From the NCBI GenBank assembly GCA_964016885.1, contig OZ024742.1, positions 114,517,939 to 114,581,938 on the forward strand: 64,000 bases of DNA. The letters are read 5' to 3'. This document shows positions 25,240-37,675 of the stretch, one piece after another. The position numbers and the translations under genes were made by a program. Every line of letters begins with the position of its first letter. Within the stretch, counting starts at the first letter, position 1. The notes under the pieces are model-generated. The model did no database searches, was not told where the DNA came from, and saw only the letters and a program-made list of their open reading frames with translations. This DNA is from Eledone cirrhosa. Its lineage: Eukaryota; Mollusca; Cephalopoda; Octopoda; Eledonidae.

Positions 25240-25428
25240 TTAATTACTCTGTATGTATTCAACTCTCTTTAATACTGCATCAGACGCACGTTGTACAACT
25301 TCACTCAATGAATCTCTTTGAGTTCTCACGAATATGCCTTCTTTAAACTTTGCTTGTGTTAATCGAGGAAAGATAATGTTTAGCATTTTGACTGCTTGCA
25401 TCTCAGGTTCAAAACGTCGGCACTTGTT
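25240..25428 (-). pseudogene. unidentified coding remnant (KEGIF motif)
   Basis: A stop-free minus-strand stretch of about 62 codons lacking an early ATG. It contains MLNIIFPRLTQAKFKEGIF and continues to a normal stop. From memory, a similar FP.L..AK.KEGIFVGPQ wording occurs in a recurrent, poorly characterised mobile-element-like protein of invertebrates. I cannot name it with confidence. Length and position suggest a fragment, with no neighbours of the same origin. Confidence 0.35.
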
Positions 25429-25795
25429 TTAAGGCAATTACTATAATTAACTTCTGAGTGAATATCTTTCAGATACTACGTAATAGTACTTGCCATAACA
25501 CAAGAACCAGTTTTTAATCGCTGCTCCCAAACCGTGAAATATCTGTTATGTAAATTCAAAACACTGGAAAACCATAAATATCCAGAGAAATGAACTAACT
25601 CAGAAGAAAATTGTGTCCCCCCCGCTTCAGTTTAATTTCAGTTACCTCCCTTACCATCACGGTATCGCTGTCCATCGGATGGAATCCTCTCAGCTCATAT
25701 AGACTTACGTTCTCACCGCAGCCATAAAAGGGTTGAAAATCCGGTCGTTGAAACGCGCGTCCTTGATTGTGGTCTGCTGATTTGTTGTGGAACTA
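25429..25795. other. unassigned
   Basis: No gene or recognised repeat. A C-run lies at 25,616-25,623. Confidence 0.3.
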
Positions 25796-25799
25796 ACTG

Positions 25800-25827
25800 T
25801 ATATATATATATAAATATATAACAAAA

Positions 25828-25910
<83 letters not shown>

Positions 25911-25916
25911 GAGAAA
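25800..25916. repeat. TA/GA compound array
   Basis: A short TA run, a spacer, and about 85 bp of GA. Confidence 0.96.
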
Positions 25917-26279
25917 CGCGTAATCCAGCTTCTCCCATATGATATATGTGAGTCTTTGAGCATGTATGTACGATTGGCTGTTTCTATGTATATAAATAGA
26001 AATGCACTTATGAATATCGTTTTCCTTTCATTCTTTGTATGTAAATCTGGTAAATTAAGTAAATTTCCTATAACCTCGAACATTTCCTCGTCCACTCTAT
26101 AACGTACTAAAGTATCAAAGCCGTTAGAACATTTTAGCTTTTTGATTTTTCTTTTACTTTTTGTACATTGGAAATACACAATGTATGAACAATTAAATCT
26201 GTAATTACCAATAATTGACAATATATGTATAATTGTTATTGATTTAGACATAAGGCTAACAATTGTCGGATGAGGGGTT

Positions 26280-26455
26280 AGTCGTTTAAATCGACTCCAG
26301 TGCAATAATAGTACTTTTTATCGAACCCATAGGATGAAGGGTAAAGGTAACCTCGGCGTGATTTGAACTGAGAATCTAAAAAAATGAAATCGCTATGTCA
26401 CAAATCTTGTCTTCTGACGCTTTAGTAATACTACCAATTTACTACCCGTCAATGT
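26280..26455 (-). repeat. tRNA-derived SINE (decayed)
   Basis: Plus strand reads ATCGACTCCAGTGCAATAAT, then TTTTTATCGAACCCATAGGA, GGTAACCTCGGCGTGATTTG, then CTTCTGACGCTTTAGTAATA. On the minus strand this is a tRNA-like head with an A-box-like and a B-box-like block (TTCAAATCACGCC). Same family as 59,108, 60,066, 62,243 and 62,655. Confidence 0.75.
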
Positions 26456-26469
26456 AGTTAAAATACAAG

Positions 26470-27393
26470 ATATTTATTTACATTTGATATCATTCTGTTT
26501 CCTTTTAATTGCCGATTTCCAAATCGTTAAATAATTCATACAAAATAATGTTTCCTTTGCAGAGTAAAGTAGCACTTCAAAATCGTTTATATCATAGACC
26601 ATTCATAATGACATTTAAAACTGGATATAGAAACGTATTTTATTATTGATAGATTCCTCTCGTAATAAATATTAATGGCAATTTTACTCAACCAAATTGT
26701 CAAATGATTTTGTTTCACCTGTCACACACGTAGGAACAAAGCATAACAAATATTCACATGTTTCTATGAAAAACGCAAGTTTTACCTTTGTAGAATGTTT
26801 TGATCCTGAATGATTATCAACGCATTGACAAATCGTCAACATAATCTATTGATACATGAATATGGCATTTTTTTTCTTTGTTAGAAACATAGTTCTCAAC
26901 AGTCGATATTCTGTTGGGCGATTTCTGAAACTTTAGATTCGAACCACACTTTGTAATCAAATAGTTAAAAATATATAGATTGTATTCATCACAGAACCGA
27001 GTGTGTAATACTCACTGAGGTTGGATAAACACATGAAATAAAATTTCCTCGAGTTCTCACTTGGCTACTGATGTAAATGACATAAACAGAGCTTGGAGCA
27101 CCGACAGTAATGTAGGATTATGTTTGGTAAACATATCGTGTCTTCCTACATATGTAAATCTATTATGAATCACACAGTTTGAGATATGCTGCTACTTAAT
27201 ACTACCCATTCAATTGACCATTATTTTCAAACTGGTATCTGCAAGAGAGGTTTTTAAGTACATTGTATATATCCTGCACTTTATTTAGAAAAGTATGAGT
27301 AAACGTCAACAATGGCGGATACAAATCCTAAACGGTTAGCGTCTCGACGTTCCTACCTGGTTAATAAGAATGTTTTGAATTAAATCATTCGTA

Positions 27394-27394
<1 letters not shown>
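26470..27394. other. AT-rich sequence, nothing identified
   Basis: No open frame of interest and no recognised repeat. Confidence 0.5.

Positions 27395-27470
<76 letters not shown>
27395..27470. repeat. (TA)n array
   Basis: TA with two G interruptions. Confidence 0.96.
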
Positions 27471-27472
<2 letters not shown>

Positions 27473-27704
27473 AGAAAAAAGAGAATTAGTGTTGCGACGA
27501 AAGGAGTTTATTGGATATATTACAAATGTTTCTCGGACAACAAGCTTGAGGCACGATCGATATGGTGATCACACCTGACTCTGCAATCAACACGGTCGTG
27601 AGATCCGTCTCGATTCTACGAAGCAGATATTCTCTGATATCATACTATGCTCTACGACAGCATTGAGTGCTCATACGGTCTAACGCATAAGGGCGCTTTA
27701 AGCA

Positions 27705-28025
<321 letters not shown>

Positions 28026-28136
28026 TAAACTCAAACAGTCTTTAAAAATTAAATAGCTAAAAGAAAGGAATATTTCTGAGCCGTGTAATACAAATGAATA
28101 TATGATAGGGATAAAACTGATACAAGTATGCATATA

Positions 28137-29005
28137 TTCGCATTGCAAATGACCAAGTTAGCTCAATTGAAAAATACTAATTAAAATAATACGGTTTGCC
28201 TATCTCGATTTAAAATAATAAATCAATAAAAACAAACCTATATTGGCAATAACCGTGATACCGGGACACATTTAAAATTTTGTTTCACAACAATTAAGTG
28301 AAAGTTCCTATTCATGTGCTCTTCTGCAGGTATCCAGAAATTGGTAAGTTTCACTTCAAAATACTTAAGAAGACTTAGAGAAATGTGCTGTTGAACGCAC
28401 ATGTATCACAGCGCCTAGCTCTTCCCATACTCGTGCCGCTAAAAATAGCAGCCGGTTTTATGGGACTAAACATTAGCTCTGCGTATGGTGCCGAGAATAT
28501 TATATATACAGATATAAACTGAAATAGACTTTTACAATTAAATAGCTCAAAGAAATGAATATTACTGAGCCGTGTAATACAAATGAATATATGATAGGGA
28601 TAAACACTGATGCATGTATACATGTGTTCGCATTGCACATGACCAATTTAGCTAGATTGAAAAATACTAATTAAAATAGTACGGTTTGCCTGTCTCGATT
28701 TAAAGTAATAAATCAATAAACACAAACCTATATTTCTCTAAGTCTTCTCAAGTATTTTGAAATGAAACTTACCAATTTCTGGATACCTGCATAAGAGCAG
28801 AGGAATAGGAACTTTCACTTAATTGTTGCAAAACAAATTTGAAATTTAAAATTTAAAATTTGTTCGGGTATCACGGTTATTGTCAATATAGGTTTGTTTT
28901 TATTGATTTATTATTTTAAATCGAGACAGGCAAACCGTATTATTTTAATTAGTACTTTTCAATCTAGCTAATTTGGTCATTTGCAATGCGAACACATGTA
29001 TACTT
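28137..29005. repeat. inverted-repeat module in unit A
   Basis: Arms 28,137-28,380 and 28,737-29,005 are reverse complements (for example CCAGAAATTGGTAAGTTTCA against its partner, and GGTTTGCCT...ATCGA against TCGAGACAGGCAAACC). The loop holds a direct repeat of the left arm's first 220 bp (28,510-28,730). The same structure is in unit B at 36,770-37,675. No coding function seen. Confidence 0.85.
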
Positions 29006-29014
29006 GTATGTATA

Positions 29015-29060
<46 letters not shown>

Positions 29061-30555
29061 ACATGTATTCTAGTACAACCTGTCTCAGGGTCGGGTGGAT
29101 AGCGACTAAACTGGCAACCCCATCAAGGTTTCTTAGTGAGGAGGGAGATTTTGGACATCCTACAGGACTAAAAACAAAACCTGTCAAAGGGCAAAGGAGC
29201 TCTTAAGAGTCAGTGGCCATCCAAAATCACCGGGAGAGATGACCCCTTAGCCTTTGTCAAGGCATAATTCTAGGAGAAGGAAGACTATGATATAACACCT
29301 GCAACCCTGATGGTATCCAATGATGTTGACTTGTTCTTATTTTTGGTAAATATCATCTTGGTTAAGAGAGTGGGACTGGCTTTGTGCAGTGCCTTTGCTC
29401 ACTATAAAAGCTTAACGGCACAGGCATTGCTTTGTATATGGAGATCTCTCTGCGCTTGTCGTCACATGATACCATTGGCCCAGCACTATGTGTCAATAAT
29501 TTTCACAAGTGTAGTGTTTGTACCAGAGTTTTCAAGTCGCTGGCTGGACTGAAGAGTCACACTCGTTCAGCGCATAGGTAGGGGTTCTCCTACATGGATA
29601 TAAATTAGTGGCCGTACACGAAAACGTGTTGGCAGTCACCATATATATATATATATGTATTTATATATATATATATATATGTTTTGTGAAGGTACGTATA
29701 CTTTCTCGTACGTATATTTGATTATATATGTTAGTGCGTATGTTTTAATATATTCTGGTACATATGCTTTTGGCTATGTGTTTACGGGAGTTGTGCGTCT
29801 GTGTGAGTATGCAGCTTCCTACGTATGATGGGTGCGTGTATATGTGTACTTCATGTTTTGGTTGACGTTCGTCTCCGAACATTTGTGTATTTACATGTAG
29901 GTATGCGCCTGCGCTTGTTATATACGTATTTATTTATTTATATACGTTTATTTAATTACTTATTTATTTGTATACACGCACACACACACACATTTATATG
30001 TGCGTGGTTTTGTATACCTATGGCGAGTGTTTTCGCGTATGCTTGTGTATGTACGTATTTGGATTCGTGTATCTATTGATTTAATTTCAATTACGTCTGT
30101 ATTGTATTTTATTTACTTTATTCTTAACTCTGAAGCGGAGAATAATTCGGTTTCCTAGTTAGAATTTTATTCTACGACTTCAGCTATACCATTTACGTGG
30201 TTTTGTCTTTGCGTGCAATTGTTCTCCACGCTCCACATATGACGTATTATCTTCGTTTTTTCCCGTTCTTTGCCACGGAACGTTTCCACGAACAAAAGTA
30301 TCGTCTTCCTGTCTTCCTCCGGTTGCAACGTTTTTTGAAATATCCACTTTTGCGTTTACAGATTGACTTTGTTAGTTTCAGAAGATCCCGTTAAGGGCGA
30401 AAGCAGTGATTATTTGCTTAAACTTTAATCTGTTATTTTAATAAATATTTGCTCTAAGGTTTTTATATATATGATATATATTTATCCTTATCGAGACCTC
30501 TTTGGATTTTAGACTTCAAATTTATTATTATTACTATATATATAATGATATATAT
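29006..30555. other. shared unit sequence without supported gene
   Basis: Includes TA arrays at about 29,008-29,062 and 29,640-29,682 and a TG/TTTA-rich stretch (29,700-30,080). Open frames are duplicated in unit B but show no domain and are not conserved at start or end (for example 29,825-30,079 is 84 codons, and its partner 38,495-38,830 is 111 codons by a frameshift). It ends with the CTTAAACTTTAATCTG and GGATTTTAGACTTC module also seen at 13.2 kb. Confidence 0.5.
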
Positions 30556-30933
30556 ATAAATATATATATAGAGATAATTAGTATAATTACCAAAATATGC
30601 GTACACCCACTCATTCCGACTAGCATCAGTGTCACGTGATTGATTCTTTAGAATCTACTATTTGACCAGAGACAGTGAACTTTTTCAGTGCTTTGGAATT
30701 TAGTCCCCGCTAGCTGTTCCATCCACCGAATTATTATTTTTATATGAGTCCCTAGTGTCCGCGCATTGCCTGGAGACTTAGCTGAGAATAGACTCCCTGA
30801 TGACGTAATGAATTCTCGATGGTTACATTGCGTAACTATCTTTATCCCATTACAGAAACTAATTAGTTGGAGTGAAAATTTTTGTAAGTAAGTTAATTTT
30901 TAACTTTCAAAATTTTCTTATTTTACGTCTTTC

Positions 30934-30935
<2 letters not shown>
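30556..30935. other. sequence unique to unit A
   Basis: About 380 bp with no counterpart in unit B and no recognised family. It leads into a TA array. Confidence 0.4.

Positions 30936-31017
<82 letters not shown>
30936..31017. repeat. (TA)n array
   Basis: About 80 bp of TA abutting a LINE coding fragment. Confidence 0.97.
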
Positions 31018-31020
<3 letters not shown>

Positions 31021-32055
31021 TGATGAAGATCTTAAAGGCTTATGGAATCCCCAAGAGGATAGTGGACCTGATATCACTGCTCTACACCAACACCAAAGCC
31101 CAAGTCATTACACCTGATGGGATGACAGAGTTCTTTGAGATACTGGCTGGAGTGCTCCAGGGAGATACATTGGCTCCCTACCTTTTTATGATCGTAGTGG
31201 ACTATTGTATGCGCCTTGCACTGGAGAAACACCAGGACTCTGGCTTTACTGTAGCACCGGCTCAGAGCAGGAGAGTTGGTCGAAAAAGGTATCGGATGCT
31301 GAATGTGCCGACGACATTGTTTTGGTGACAAATACAGTGAAGGAGGCAGAAGATTTGATGCGGGAGGTTGAGACTGTGACGATGAGTGTGGATTTGAGAA
31401 TGAATGAGACTAAAACAAAATATCTGGTAGATAATGTTGAGAAGCCAGAGGGGATCACTAATGTAGGCGGGAAGCCGCTGGATTTGGTTGAGGACTTCCT
31501 GTATTTGGGAGCAAAGATTGGGATTACGGCAGACGATGTGGTTGAGAGGAAGAGCAAGGCCTGGGCGGCGTGTCACCGCTTGAGATCGGTGTGGAAGTCG
31601 GACCTTCGTAGAGACCTGAAAATCCGCCTCTTTATTGCTGTAGTGGAGTCTGTGCTGCTGTGTGGGTCTGAGACTTGGACACTGACCAAAAGACTCACTC
31701 AGATGGTGGATGTGTGCTACACGAGAATGCTGAGGATGGCTCTGAACATTAATCAGTATACCCTGAGGATGAGAAGCTCAGAGCTGTATGGGAGCATCCC
31801 AAAAGTCAGCTCAAAAGTGACACAGAGGAGACTGAGGTTGGCTGGACATGCACACCGACATCCAGAGTTGACATTACACTCAGTGCTCCTTTGGGAGCCC
31901 CTACATGCACACACTAGAAGAGGAAGACCAAGGTTAACATATGTTGATGCCCTAAAGACAGATACTGGTCTGTTGGAGATGAAGGGTATGGCAGCGATAA
32001 TGAGGGACAGAGACCGCTGGAGAGAACTCGTCCCTGGATCTCGGGAATTTTAGCC
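31018..32055 (+). pseudogene. LINE reverse transcriptase, 5'-truncated
   Basis: Two overlapping frames joined by a shift near 31,280. The first has MKILKAYGIPKRIVDLI, then FEILAGVLQGDTLAPYLF (RT motif 4, with the usual GVLQGD). The second has DAECADDIVLVTN, where the usual F/YADD active site is CADD with both aspartates kept. Then come VGGKPLDLVEDFLYLGA, KAWAACHRLRSVWKSDL, FIAVVESVLLCGSETW, TRMLRMALNINQY, LAGHAHRHPELTLHSVLL and RGRPRLTYVDAL, ending at GSREF and a stop. Truncated before the RT thumb and the endonuclease, with both boundaries in TA arrays. Clade not certain; a better preserved relative of 24,505-25,184. Confidence 0.87.
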
Positions 32056-32060
32056 GCCTT

Positions 32061-32120
<60 letters not shown>
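32056..32120. repeat. (TA)n array
   Basis: Begins TTAGATATATA straight after the LINE end and runs to the PLE2 left arm. Confidence 0.97.
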
Positions 32121-32122
<2 letters not shown>

Positions 32123-32163
32123 AAATGAAAATCCGAAGGCAAGGTAAAATTCCAATCATTTAA

Positions 32164-32237
32164 TCACTACACATGTTTCAATAAGAGATAGATCGATTGT
32201 GAAGCCACGATCAATTATCAATGATAGCATCAGGTGA
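32164..32237 (-). ncRNA. hammerhead-like core in PLE2 left arm (A)
   Basis: Minus strand: UCAC, CUGAUGC, a long stem II region with GAUCG and CGAUC pairing, GAAAC, AUGU, then GUA as NUH and GUGA pairing back to UCAC. The last core base differs from CUGAUGA. Confidence 0.45.
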
Positions 32238-33844
32238 AAATGAATTGTCTTCAAATTTCTTGATGTGAGGGAGAAAAAACGATGTTACGTCACATAATTC
32301 ATTCCCTCATATGGAGACACACCAGTCAGTCAGAGACGAGGTGACTGCTATTAGCTTAAAATTGAGGTCACAAAACTTTTCAGACTTCCATCGCTGCAAA
32401 AGACTCTGGACATCGAAACAAATCCGGAGGGATGCAGTTACTCACAGTTAGAAGTAAGTGGATACACACACACTCCACACACGCATACATCGGCTTGATG
32501 TCAAATAAAAATAAAAATAAACATAAAAATAAATGCATATACACACAACAACAGAGTATTAAACCCGCAGAATTAGCGTGGGTGGGCACACATACACCCC
32601 AACACACACCGGAGCGACATTCGAGAAAAAGCGTATATAAGAATGTACCAAAACAGCAATCACCCAAAAGTTAGTTCGTAAAGCAACAGACATTATGTCC
32701 GTCAAATATCAATTTGAGATGTAAATCGGAAATTTTAAGTTAACCGACGCTACACACACCTACACACAGACACAAGCGCGTGCGCGCAGGTAAGTTCAGT
32801 TTTCTGCTGTACGTGTAAAGATACAATTGTAACATCAATATCTTCAAGTGTGTGTTATGGCAAAAGGTATGCACACATCCGAATCTGCCAAAATATGGAA
32901 CTCTGGGTATATACACATTCATGTGAAAAGCTCAATTTGACGATGTAGATTGGAAATGTTGGGTTAACCAAAGCTACACACATATACACACACACACGTG
33001 CGTGCGCGCATGTAAGTTCAGTTCAATGTTCTGCTATACGCGTATAGATCCAATTGTAACATCCATATCTTCAAGTGTGTGTTATGGTAAAAGGTATACA
33101 CACATCCGAATCGTCCAAAAATAAAGAGGAGGGGATATCCGGGTATATACACATCCATGTGAAGAGCAAGCAATCAGCTCATGTCGAACTCCTTGTGTAC
33201 CGCTGTCCAGTTGAGAATCAAAATAACCAAATCCATGCGTGCAAGCAACTGTAGTCTGGGCCGGCAAAGGGCTTTACGTAGGGTTGGTATAGGGTAAATA
33301 GGTCCGCAAGTGCGATCTCCCGCCACATGGGCCAATGAGCTGTTAAGATAGTTGTTTGAGTTGTGGAGGTGTGTTATTCAGCATAGAAGGTGAAGTAAGA
33401 AAATACAGGACAGTGAAGGTGTGTAGGCCCATTAATCGTGTGTCAGTATCATTGTTCAATCCGTAACAATGAGTCCTCCATGGTTAGATGATCACGCATC
33501 AAAAACTGGTGTAGAGGTCAGTTGGTAGGAACGTGACATTCGTAAATGTTGGAGCTGAATGTCTTAAAGAAGCGGGTACTGTGTGTAGAGCTATGTTTAG
33601 GGAGCGTAACCGGTCCTAACTAAGTGTGTAATCAATCTAACTATTTACTAGCTAGGTATTCTAAAGGAGAGCACTCAGATATGAGAACTCCGTGGAAACA
33701 TGCCGAGTATCTTTGCAAGTGCGCAAACAATCTTAGCCGTCTAACTACCTAAGTGCGTGACTGTCCGTTTATTGAGAGGACTCTAGGGCTAAAGTAGAGA
33801 GGGAGGAGTTTTTGGTAGATTACCTTCCAAAAATCCTGCGGAGG

Positions 33845-34557
33845 GTTTTGAGGTTCTATGTTGAGAGTTGCTGCAAAAAATCCGCTCTTCTATTAATTAA
33901 CAAGGGGCCGCCTCTAATAATATTGAAAGTTTCAGCTATACATAAATTGCAGACGACAGTGCCGTCGTTATAAGGTTGTGCTGCAAACTATGGACCAGGA
34001 TAAGGAGTGCTCTATATTCTGAAGTTTAGGCTTCCAGACTATTTCCAAAAGTGCCGTGCTATTTTTCTTATCTAATCTATTAAAGGTATGGCGGTGATTA
34101 TACCATATATCCTTAAATCCAGTGGCAGTTGCTCCAACATACCTAAAAGTTCTATCAGGAGTGGTGACCTTACATTTGTAGACTATGTTTTTGGTAAGGC
34201 ATTTCCCAGCCAATGTGCAGGTGGCGGTTCTTCTGCAGTTGCATTCTCTGCTATCGATCTGGGTGGTTCGAGAAGGACCACGGTACATTTGGGGTCGGGT
34301 CTCAGTTCCAGTCTGCTCTAGGGGTAAATTCCACGGGGTAGGGTCGACCCGACTCGCCTCACGTGTATGAGTCAGTTCCTCAATAGAGCTGCCATTGTTA
34401 CTGCTATGCCTAAATCCCTCATTGGCTGTCTTAAGTCTACTATAATTCATCTTAGCTATATTCTGAGCTATGTTACTAGTTGTAGAGTAGGACAACTTGA
34501 TAGTATTACTATTAAATATTTCATAATATCTGTGCGATCTAGGGAAGCAATTGTCTA
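33845..34557 (-). pseudogene. PLE2 C-terminal coding remnant (A)
   Basis: From 34,557 downward the minus strand reads NCFPRSHRYYEIFNSN, KLSYSTTSNIAQNIAKMNYS (the block that follows the RT in this family), then the Cys motif CNCRRTATCTLAGKCL. The GIY-YIG domain follows: NIVYKCKV, FRYVGATATGFKDIWYNHRH, LLEIVWKPK. After a frameshift near 33,985, PYNDGTVVCNLCIAETFNII gives the conserved C-terminal Cys segment. YIG is YVG here, and the usual lysine-threonine-arginine after it is FKDIWYNH, so the catalytic arginine seems lost. The RT itself is missing: the copy starts exactly at the inverted junction. Confidence 0.83.
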
Positions 34558-35269
34558 AGGCCCTAAATTGAGCTCTTCACATGGATGTGTACATACCCAG
34601 ACTTCCATCTTTTGGCTGATTCGGATGTGTGTATACCTTTTGCCATAACACACACTTGAAGATATTGATGTTAAAATTGGATCTTCAGCAGAACATTGAA
34701 CTAAACTTACTTGCGCGCACGCACTTATGTCTGTGTGCATGTGTGTGTAGCGTTGGTTAACTTAACATTTCCGATTTACATCGTCAAATTGAGATTTGAC
34801 CGACATAATTTCTGTTGCTTTACGAACTAACTTTTCGGTGATTGCTGTGTTGGTACATTCTTATATATGTTTTTTCTCGAATGTCGTTTCGGTGTGTGTT
34901 GGGGTGTATGTGTGCCCACCCACGCTAATTCTGCGGGTTTAATACTGTGTTGTTGTGTGTATATGTATTTATTTTTATGTTTATTTTTATTTTTATATTT
35001 ATTTGACCTCGAGCTGATGTATGCGGGTGTGAAGTGTGTGTGTATCCACTTACTTCTAACTGTAACTGACTGCATCCCTACGGATTTGTTTCGATGTCCA
35101 GCGGCTTTTGCAGCGATGGAAGTCTGAAAGCCTTTGTGACCTCAATTTTAAGCTAATAGCAGTCGCCTCGTCTCTGACTGACTGGTGTGTCTCCATATGA
35201 GGGAATGAATCATCTGAGGTAACATCGTTTTTTCTCCCTCATATCAAGAAATCTGAAGACAATTCATAT

Positions 35270-35343
35270 TCACCTGATGAGTTCAGTGATAATTGATCGT
35301 GGCTTCATAATCGATCTATCTCTTATTGATACATATGTCGTGA
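35270..35343 (+). ncRNA. hammerhead-like core in PLE2 right arm (A)
   Basis: UCAC, CUGAUGA, the stem II region, then GAUAC in place of GAAAC, AUAU, GUC, GUGA. The damaged GAAA makes this copy unlikely to cleave. Confidence 0.4.
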
Positions 35344-35391
35344 TTAAATGATTGGAATTTTCCCTTGCCTTCGGATTTTCATTTTGATACT

Positions 35392-36014
35392 CAGTTTTAA
35401 ATCATGTAGCTGTTCCCTCGAATGGAATTGAAGATATACAAAAGCGTTGAGAATTTAATATTGCTAACATAAAGATATTGGACATTTTTACACAACCAAT
35501 ATTGCATCTTACTATATAACAACTATATATATATATATATAAAGGTTAACACATACATAATGTTATAGATATATACATGTTGCAACTGGTCACTTTTAAG
35601 CTCTATGAAGAATTAATAAATTAAAAAATCAGAGCAATATGTCATAAATCATGTCTTTAGAATCATCAGATAAAATATATACTATTTCTTCTTCTAATTA
35701 GCATAATTAACCATATAAAAAATCAATTAGAACAAGCTATAAGATGAAAGGCTCTTATGGAGAAATCTCCGACAAATAACCGAACGTTGCCTCTTCGCGG
35801 TGGCCCCGATCGAGTATTTATCCAACATTTCGACAGCATGTAGAAACTGACTAAATATATCATCAACCATACACAATTAGGTGTAAAATTAAAACTTAGA
35901 AGAAATGCGTACATACCGTAATTATATCTCTACCATGGTTTCTTCCTTATTTTTAGACATCCAAATAATAGGAATGTCCTGAGTTAGGATTCACCAGGAG
36001 ACAAACTCAAAATC
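35392..36014. other. shared unit sequence, unassigned
   Basis: A short TA array at 35,524-35,541 is followed by a module (AAAGGTTAAC...TTAATAAATT) that repeats directly at 36,198-36,330. The minus strand near 35,655-35,680 has ATTTTATCTGATGA but no GAAA partner. No gene. Confidence 0.45.
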
Positions 36015-36525
36015 AGACATCTAGTTTTTCAATCCGATCCCGCCAAAAATAGATAAAAAAATGGCTAAGAATTGTTATGTGGCGGTGGTCAAGCCAGAAA
36101 GAATGTATATTGGTTGCTTACGGCGGGTAGGCTTGCTGCTAGAAAGTGCAGCCAAATATCGCCAAATTTAATCTAAACCTATCGGGAGATTATTAAATAT
36201 AAAGGTTAACATATACATAAAGTTATAGATAAATACATCTTACAACTGGTCACTTTAAGCTCTATGAAGAATTAATAAATAAAAAAATCAGAGCAATATA
36301 TAATAAATAATTTCTTTAGAATCATGTCTTAATAATCTCCCGATGGGTTGAGATTAAATTTGGCGATAATTGGCTGCGCTTTCTAGCAGCAAGCCTACCC
36401 GCCGTAAGCAACCAATCACATTATTTCTGGCTTGACCACAGCCACATAGCGATTCTTAGCCATTTTTGAATCTATTTTTGGCGGGATCGGATTGATAACC
36501 TAGATGTCTGATTTCCTGTCGTTGG
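36015..36525. repeat. inverted-repeat module 2, unit A
   Basis: Arms about 36,015-36,195 and 36,335-36,525 are reverse complements (for example CAATCCGATCCCGCCAAAAA against its partner, and GCTTACGGCGGGTAGGCTTG). The loop holds the AAAGGTTAAC module. Unit B has the left arm (43,350-43,560) but lost about 180 bp of loop and right arm at 43,612. Confidence 0.85.
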
Positions 36526-36642
36526 CAGATTATAATAATAATAAGGCACATTTATCAATTCCAGTACCGGTTGTATCACAGCGAAATCAATGGGCAATGT
36601 AAGATACATTACCAGAGTATACACATAGTTATTTGCCTCAAC

Positions 36643-36644
<2 letters not shown>

Positions 36645-36680
<36 letters not shown>
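36645..36680. repeat. (TA)n array at the unit A/B junction
   Basis: The tandem duplication boundary falls in this TA array. The equivalent array closing unit B starts at 43,816. Confidence 0.95.
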
Positions 36681-36684
<4 letters not shown>

Positions 36685-37675
36685 TAAACTCAAACAGTCT
36701 TTTACAATTAAATAGCTAAAAGAAAGGAATATTTCTGAGCCGTGTAATACAAATGAATATATTATAGGGATAAAACTGATACAAGTATACATATGTTCGC
36801 ATTGCAAATGACCAAGTTAGCTCGATTGAAAAATACTAATTAAAATAATACGGTTTGCCTGTCTCGATTTAAAATAATAAATCATTAAAAACAAACCTAT
36901 ATTGACAATAGCAGTGATACCCGGGACACATTTAAAATTTCAAATTTCAAATTTGTTTCGCAACAATTAAGTGAAAGTTCCTATTCATGTGCTCTTCTGC
37001 AGGTATCCAGAAATTGGTAAGTTTCACTTCAAAATACTTAAGAAGACTTAGAGAAATGTACTGTTGAACGCACATGTATCACAGCGCCTAGCTCTTCCCA
37101 TACTGGTGCCGCTAAAAATAGCAGCCGGTTTTATGGGACTAAAAATTAGCTCTACGTATGGTGCCGAGAATATTATGTATACAGATATAAACTGAAATAG
37201 ACTTTTACAATTAAATAGCTCAAAGAAATGAATATTTCTGAGCCGTGTAATACAAATGAATATATGATAGGGATAAACACTTATACATGTATACATGTGT
37301 TCGCATTGCACATGACCAAGTTAGCTAGATTGAAAAATACTAATTAAAATAGTACGGTTTGCCTGTCTCGATTTAAAATAATAAATCAATAAAAACAAAC
37401 CTATATTTCTCTAAGTCTTCTTAAGTATTTTGAAATGAAACTTACCAATTTCTGGATACCTGCATAAGAGCAGAGGAATAGGAACTTTCATTTAATTGTT
37501 GCAAAACAAATTTGAAATTTAAAATTAAAAATGTGTCCGGATATCACGGTTATTGTCAATATAGGTTTGTTTTTATTGATTTATTATTTTAATTCGAGAC
37601 AGGCAAACCGTATTATTTTAATTAGTATTTTTCAATCTAGCTAATTTGGCCATTTGCAATGCGAACGCATGTATA

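Larger units (their letters stand above)
32121..35391. mobile_element. Penelope-like composite PLE2, unit A
   Basis: A minus-strand 5'-truncated PLE (coding 34,557 to about 33,845, tail leftward to 32,121) faces an inverted tail copy (34,560-35,391). Arms of roughly 820 bp match: 32,121-32,940 against 34,560-35,391, for example CGAAGGCAAG...CATTTAATCA at one end and CTTGCCTTCGG at the other. Within the left tail, 32,935-33,160 repeats 32,700-32,930 directly. The architecture is the same as PLE1: one coding-side copy and one tail-only copy in opposition. Confidence 0.85.

Noticed and set aside
27505..27565. Possible hammerhead on the minus strand (GAAACATTTGTA)
   Set aside because: Only the 3' half is present; no CUGAUGA-like block in a workable position.
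28375..28638. 87-codon minus frame kept in both units (also 37,048-37,311)
   Set aside because: Preserved by the recent segmental duplication. It lies in an inverted-repeat module and shows no domain.
32380..35127. Frames duplicated in the PLE2 arms (for example 34,867-35,127 and 42,187-42,555) as conserved genes
   Set aside because: They are conserved only because the arms are duplicated. They lie in the tail, differ in length between copies and contain hexamer slippage.
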